Origin: Phycisphaera sp. | GTDB lineage: Bacteria; Planctomycetota; Phycisphaerae; Phycisphaerales; Zrk34 | Direction of reading: 5' to 3' | DNA length: 38,261 bases | NCBI GenBank assembly: GCA_016125285.1 | Contig: WGMA01000076.1 | Location: 1-38,261, forward strand | Part shown: piece after piece, positions 34,717-38,261 of the stretch | Layout of the letters: each line of letters starts with the position of its first letter | How positions within the stretch are numbered: position 1 is the stretch's first letter | Made by a program: the position numbers and the translations under genes | Notes under the pieces: model-generated | The model's database searches: none | What the model saw: the letters and a program-made list of their open reading frames with translations, nothing else | What the model was told of the DNA's origin: nothing

Positions 34717-34924
34717 TATTTGGTGAAGTGATGATTTGGTGATTTGGTGATTTGGCGACGCCGCGCGGCGCGTCGAACCATAGTGACATGTTTTTGGGCG
34801 ATCATCCCTCACCCTCGCCCTCTCCCGGCGGGAGAGGGTATCGGCGCGACGGTCGTATGAACCACGACGTTTGCGGAACGACGACATCACCAAATCACCA
34901 CTTCACCAAATCACCAAATAGATC
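34717..34924. repeat. TTTGGTGA-type inverted repeat element, copy 2
   Basis: The left arm (34717-34755) starts directly after the DUF1501 stop. The right arm (34885-34924) ends with TAGATC directly at the stop of the opposite gene. Between the arms lies an inverted repeat CCCTCTCCC-GGC-GGGAGAGGG (34818-34838), also seen at 15152-15173. No gene is present in this interval. Confidence 0.75.
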
Positions 34925-35618
34925 AGTTCCCCGCGATCATGCGTGTCATCACGCCGAAGGCGGTACGCTGCTCATCGGTCATCGCGAAGCGTGACGGGCC
35001 GATCTTGATCTCCACTTCTTTCGCCGCGGCGAGCGTGGCGAGTTCGGCGGTGGAGAGCGTGGCGACGAGCGTCTCGTTGTCGGCGCGGCGGCGGCTCTTC
35101 GGCGAGCCGACGGTGCGGCGTTCGATGTCGTAGGCGGTCACCTTCGCGTTGATCTCCTTGCCGTCGGCCGTGAACAGGACCGTGTCGAGCGAGCCGTAGA
35201 CGCCCGACGTCTCGAACGCCCTGACGGTCAGCGTGACGCTCGACGCGCCCGGCGCCGACCGCATCGACAGCACGTGCGTGTCACGCGTGCCGTACGTCGC
35301 CTTCATCTCCATCGAGCGCGACGCCAGCGCCTTGCCGCCCTTCTCGTCGGTCACCTGCTCGACGAAGTACGCGTCGCTCTGCGCCTGCTTCTGCACCTGC
35401 GCGGCCACGATCTGCTGCTTCTCCGCGGCGAGCCTGGTGTTGGACTGCCGCAGCTTCGCCAGCTCGGCCTCGAGCTGCTGGACCTTCGCCTTCAGCGCCG
35501 CGTTCTCGTCGCGCAGCTTCTTGAGCTCCGCGTCGTCGCCGCGCGCCGAGGCCGTCAGGCCGCACAGCGTGAGGGTGATCAGCAGGGCCGTCGTCTTGAG
35601 TGTCGTGCGTGTCATCAT
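34923..35618 (-). CDS. Exported coiled-coil protein of unknown function
   Basis: This protein of 231 residues has a signal peptide (MMTRTTLKTTALLITLTLCG, ending TASARGDD). It is followed by a leucine-zipper-like coiled coil (about 28-72: heptads such as LKKLRDENAALKAKVQQLEA) and a beta-rich domain of about 130 residues with KATYGTRDTHVLSMRS. AAGGA is placed 7 bases before the ATG at 35618, so the longer frame to 35747 is not used. The next gene upstream is divergent and their -10 elements overlap. A periplasmic structural or adaptor role is a guess. Confidence 0.8.
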   Translation of the reverse strand: MMTRTTLKTTALLITLTLCGLTASARGDDAELKKLRDENAALKAKVQQLEAELAKLRQSNTRLAAEKQQIVAAQVQKQAQSDAYFVEQVTDEKGGKALASRSMEMKATYGTRDTHVLSMRSAPGASSVTLTVRAFETSGVYGSLDTVLFTADGKEINAKVTAYDIERRTVGSPKSRRRADNETLVATLSTAELATLAAAKEVEIKIGPSRFAMTDEQRTAFGVMTRMIAGN

Positions 35619-35638
35619 GTCAGATTCCTTTCGATCCG

Positions 35639-35645
35639 TATAATA
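35639..35645. promoter_or_regulatory. Overlapping divergent -10 elements
   Basis: TATAAT on the plus strand (35639-35644) and TATTAT on the minus strand (35640-35645) share the same bases between start codons only 34 bases apart. The two promoters cannot be occupied at once. A possible minus -35 (TTCACT) lies at 35662-35667 with a 16-base spacer; no good plus -35 was seen. Confidence 0.45.
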
Positions 35646-35652
35646 ACGCCTC

Positions 35653-36126
35653 ATGCATGCGAGTGAACGACGAATGATAGGAATGGGCGTCGCGGCGGCT
35701 GTCGTCAGCGCGGCGGTCGTGCTGATCCCGCTGATGTCGAGCACCAATCAGAGCGGCCAGGTGCTCGGCACGCAGATGCAGCTGCTGGCGATCGGCGAGG
35801 CCTCCGACGACTACAAGGAACGCTTCGGCCACTACCCCGAAACCCTCATCGCCCTGACGCTGCCGCTGCACGACGACGACGGCAACCGCATCGGCGACCC
35901 GCTGCTGAACCCCCAGCCCGAGGACCGCGACGACAACGGCCGATTCGTCGACCGCTGGGGCACGCTGCTCCGCGTCGACCGCCCCGCCGACGGTCAGACC
36001 ATGACCCTCCACTCCGCCGGGCCCGACCTGTCCTTCGGCAACGACGACGACATCGTCCTGCCCCTGCCACGCAAGTCGAAGGTCGAGAAGGAGAAGGAGA
36101 AGGAGAAGGAGACAGGGAACAGGTGA
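35653..36126 (+). CDS. GspG-like pseudopilin domain protein without a prepilin motif
   Basis: This 157-residue protein has one N-terminal membrane helix (about 9-28) but no FTLxE prepilin site. The rest resembles the C-terminal domain of type II secretion major pseudopilin GspG: YKERFGHYPETLIALTLPL, DRWGTLLRVDRP and LHSAGPDLSFGNDDDIVL. The last 14 residues, with KVEKEKEKEKETGNR, are encoded by GAGAAG repeats and the CAGGGAACAGG repeat, so they look like a non-native addition. The start at 35653 is only about 9 bases after a -10 element, so it may be leaderless; ATG 35674 is an alternative with a weak ribosome site. Confidence 0.75.
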   Translation: MHASERRMIGMGVAAAVVSAAVVLIPLMSSTNQSGQVLGTQMQLLAIGEASDDYKERFGHYPETLIALTLPLHDDDGNRIGDPLLNPQPEDRDDNGRFVDRWGTLLRVDRPADGQTMTLHSAGPDLSFGNDDDIVLPLPRKSKVEKEKEKEKETGNR

Positions 36127-36140
36127 CAGGGGACAGGAGA
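36085..36140. repeat. GAGAAG tandem repeat and CCTGTC-type repeat arm
   Basis: GAGAAG units run from 36085 to about 36110 and are translated as EKEKEKEKE. They are followed by AGACAGGGAACAGGTGACAG and further inverted CCTGTC words to 36140. The matching direct arm (CTGTCTCCTGTCTCCTG) is at 36224-36240, on the other side of the terminator. Confidence 0.65.
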
Positions 36141-36185
36141 TGGTCGCTTGGCGCGACCGTCTTTCACTTCAATCAACGCCAAAAG

Positions 36186-36212
36186 AAAAACCCCGCCCAG
36201 ACGGGCGGGGTT
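36186..36212 (-). terminator. Rho-independent terminator of mdh
   Basis: CCCCGCCC (36191-36198) pairs with GGGCGGGG (36203-36210) around AGAC, and the stem is extended by AA/TT. On the minus strand it is followed by a TTTTTCTTTT run. It lies 32 bases after the mdh stop. On the plus strand the tail is TTGGTTCT, so weak termination of the GspG-like gene is also possible. Confidence 0.85.
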
Positions 36213-36243
36213 GGTTCTGGTTTCTGTCTCCTGTCTCCTGCTC

Positions 36244-37203
36244 TCACGCCAGATCCGGCGCCAGCTTCTTGACCACGTCGACCAGCTCGGCCACGTGATC
36301 CGCCGACGCCTTCATCAGCTTCTGCTCTTCGTCGGTGAGCTTGACGTCGATGATCTTCTCGACGCCGCCGGCGCCGAGCACCGCGGGCACGCCGACGAAC
36401 AGGCCGTTGAGCCCGAACTCGCCGTTGCAGTACGCCGCGCACGGCAGGATGCGCTTCTTGTCCTTGATGATCGCCTCGACCATCTGGATCGTGCCGGACG
36501 CCGGGGCGTAGTAGCCGCTGGTGCCCATCTTCGCGACGATCTCACCGCCGCCCTTCTTCGTGCGCTCGACGATCTCGTTGAGCCGGTCCTCGCTGATGAA
36601 CTCGGTGACGGGGATGCCGCTGATGTTGGTGAAGCGCGGCAGCGGGACCATGTCGTCGCCGTGGCCGCCGAGCAGCAGCGCGTTGATGTCCTCGACGCTG
36701 AAGCCGGTCTCCATCGCGATGAACGTCTTGAAGCGCGCCACGTCGAGGCAGCCGGCCTGGCCGATGATACGGTGCGTCGGGAACCCGGTCGCCTTCCACG
36801 CCGTGTACACCATCGCGTCGAGCGGGTTCGACACGATGATCACGATCGCGTCGGGCGCGTGCTTGGCGATGTTCTCGCTGACGGACTTGACGATCTTCAC
36901 GTTCGTGCCGATCAGGTCGTCGCGGCTCATGCCCGGCTTGCGCGGCAGGCCCGCGGTCACGACCACGACCTCCGACCCGGCGATCGCCGCGTAGTCGTCG
37001 CTCGCGGTGATGTTCGCGTCGAACAGCTCCACCGGCCCCGCCTCGGCGAGGTCCAGCATCCGCCCGTCCACCGGCAGCATGTCGTTGATCCGGATGTCGA
37101 TCCCGACGATGTCGCCCAGTTCCTTCGACGCGGCCCACAACGCGCAGGTCGCCCCGACGTTGCCACCGGCTCCGATGATTGAAATCTTTGCACGCTTCGG
37201 CAT
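36244..37203 (-). CDS. mdh: Malate dehydrogenase (LDH-like type)
   Basis: This 319-residue cytoplasmic TCA-cycle enzyme interconverts malate and oxaloacetate with NAD(H). The nucleotide-binding loop is IGAGGNVG (10-17). The substrate loop AGLPRKPGMSRDDL has the arginine (R in LPRKPG) that marks malate rather than lactate dehydrogenases. VSNPLDAMVY and GQAGCLDVARF are conserved, and the catalytic histidine is in LLGGHGDDMVPL. AAGGA is placed 8 bases before the ATG. The gene stands alone with its own terminator. Length is typical (310-320). Confidence 0.96.
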   Translation of the reverse strand: MPKRAKISIIGAGGNVGATCALWAASKELGDIVGIDIRINDMLPVDGRMLDLAEAGPVELFDANITASDDYAAIAGSEVVVVTAGLPRKPGMSRDDLIGTNVKIVKSVSENIAKHAPDAIVIIVSNPLDAMVYTAWKATGFPTHRIIGQAGCLDVARFKTFIAMETGFSVEDINALLLGGHGDDMVPLPRFTNISGIPVTEFISEDRLNEIVERTKKGGGEIVAKMGTSGYYAPASGTIQMVEAIIKDKKRILPCAAYCNGEFGLNGLFVGVPAVLGAGGVEKIIDVKLTDEEQKLMKASADHVAELVDVVKKLAPDLA

Positions 37204-37367
37204 CTTCAGTGTCCTTCCCTAGAGGTCCTTTGTTTTGTGTCGATGCAGGACCGCCCATGATAGAAGCCCCGCCGACGGACGCAACATCCGTGAATTCCGC
37301 GCTCGCGGTAACCGCACAAACCGGCCCGGCATCGGAAACAGCGTCCACTTGAGAAAGGAAGAAAGAG

Positions 37368-38114
37368 ATGTCACAGCCCACCATCAATCGAACCGTCGCG
37401 CTTGTCACCGGCGCCAACCGCGGCATCGGCCGGGCCATCACCCGCACCCTACTTACCGACGGCGCACGCCGTGTTTACGCCGCGGCGCGCAACCCCGCGG
37501 CGCTCGACGACCTGGTCACCGAGTTCGGCGACCGCGTCGTGCCGCTGCGGCTCGACGTCACCGATGAGCAACAGGTGAAGGCCGCCGCGGAGAAGGCGAC
37601 CGACGTGAACCTGCTGATCAACAACGCCGGGATCCTCTACAGCAACACCGGCCTCGGCGCCGACGACGTCGCCAACGCACGCAAGGAAATGGAAGTGAAC
37701 TACTTGAGCGTGCTCGCCCTGACGCAGGCGTTCGTTCCGCTGATCGAAGCCAACGGCGGCGGCGCCGTCGCGACCGTCAGCTCCATCGTCGCGCACGTCA
37801 GCTTTCCCAACATCGTCACCTACTCCGCCTCCAAGGCCGCGGTGATGAACCTCATGGTCGGCCTCCGCGCCAACCTCGCGCCGAAGTCGATCAGCGTGCA
37901 CACCATCTACCCCGGCCCGGTCGACACCGACATGGCCTCGGAGTTCGACTTCGACAAGGCGACGACCGAATCCGTCGCGCGGCGCATCGTCGACGGCATC
38001 GCCCGCGGCGACGAAGACATCTTCCCCGACGACATGGCCGCGAGCCTGTACGAGCAGCACCGCGCCGACCCCAAGGCGGTCGAGCGCGGCAACGCCGCGA
38101 TGGTCACCGGCTGA
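37368..38114 (+). CDS. Short-chain dehydrogenase/reductase
   Basis: This 248-residue classical SDR uses NAD(P)(H). It has TGANRGIG (14-21), NNAG (85-88), N111 in MEVNYLSV, the catalytic serine in ATVSSIVAHV and YSASK (Y152, K156). The loop PGPVDTDMASEF follows. RN at 41-42 after the second strand favours NADP(H). AAAGGAAGAAAG precedes the ATG. The substrate is unknown. It is divergent from mdh with 164 bases between starts. Confidence 0.93.
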   Translation: MSQPTINRTVALVTGANRGIGRAITRTLLTDGARRVYAAARNPAALDDLVTEFGDRVVPLRLDVTDEQQVKAAAEKATDVNLLINNAGILYSNTGLGADDVANARKEMEVNYLSVLALTQAFVPLIEANGGGAVATVSSIVAHVSFPNIVTYSASKAAVMNLMVGLRANLAPKSISVHTIYPGPVDTDMASEFDFDKATTESVARRIVDGIARGDEDIFPDDMAASLYEQHRADPKAVERGNAAMVTG

Positions 38115-38188
38115 TCGGCCCCCTCTCCCTTTCAGCAGGATATTGCGCCACGGCTATAGGTTCGCGCCGGCGGAGCAGTTAGGGTGGG

Positions 38189-38217
38189 TTGCGCGTAAAA
38201 ACGTTCGCCGGCATGAT
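38189..38217 (+). promoter_or_regulatory. Possible promoter of the right-edge gene
   Basis: TTGCGC (38189-38194) and CATGAT (38212-38217) are 17 bases apart, 35 bases before the ATG at 38253. The match to sigma-70 consensus is modest. Confidence 0.3.
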
Positions 38218-38252
38218 GGTGTTGCTTCATCCCTTTTACAAGGAGCACCGTC

Positions 38253-38261
38253 ATGGACGAC
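38253..38261 (+). CDS. Start of a gene cut by the right edge
   Basis: Only three codons (MDD) are present. They are supported by AAGGAG at 38240-38245, 7 bases before the ATG. Nothing can be said of the product. Confidence 0.5.

Overview
The window reads as a chromosomal segment of a high-GC member of the Planctomycetota, most likely the class Phycisphaerae. This rests on family content, not on any marker RNA. The signs are four proteins with prepilin N-termini and Gly-rich DG tails, an ECF-type sigma factor paired with a FecR-like protein, a Tat-exported DUF1501 protein, a Tat-exported Gfo/Idh/MocA oxidoreductase, and dense codon use with G or C in third position. I found no rRNA, tRNA, CRISPR array or complete insertion sequence. 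Only the first 25 codons of a probable transposase or HTH gene lie at the left edge.

Layout. 1-1.3 kb: edge gene, a GNAT acetyltransferase and a small membrane protein. 1.4-7.8 kb (minus strand): a compact peptide ABC transporter operon with two C-type permeases, one B-type permease, a membrane-tethered solute-binding protein and one ATPase. 7.9-15.9 kb: four prepilin-like genes interleaved with an N-acyl-D-amino-acid deacylase and an oxidoreductase. Between the first prepilin gene and the deacylase, on the minus strand, is a possible sigma-54 promoter followed by three short ORFs and a terminator-like hairpin. 15.2-18.0 kb (minus): an operon of sigma factor, FecR-like protein and prepilin. 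18.2-20.4 kb (minus): a secreted esterase and two small membrane proteins. 21.0-25.1 kb (plus): murB, ddl, an ftsQ-like gene and a polytopic membrane protein, which look like a remnant of the division and cell wall (dcw) cluster. 25.2-31.5 kb: greA, a YejM-like membrane sulfatase-fold protein, a metallophosphoesterase, a pyruvate-decarboxylase-type ThDP enzyme and a CPBP protease with a zinc ribbon. 31.6-34.7 kb (plus): a two-gene membrane operon with a GYF_2-like domain, then DUF1501. 34.9-38.1 kb: a coiled-coil exported protein, a GspG-like protein, malate dehydrogenase and a short-chain dehydrogenase. A new gene starts at the right edge.

Intergenic DNA is unusually structured. Three families of short-word repeats occur in inverted arms next to stop codons: TTTGGTGA, ATTTCGGATT and CCTGTCTCCTGT. 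Two of them appear to have been captured as coding sequence, at the N-terminus of Ddl and the C-terminus of the GspG-like protein. The two tandem prepilin genes at 11.9 and 12.8 kb share a conserved upstream block. The items most worth following are the candidate sigma-54 small-ORF unit, the shared prepilin control block, the sigma/FecR/prepilin operon and the repeat families.
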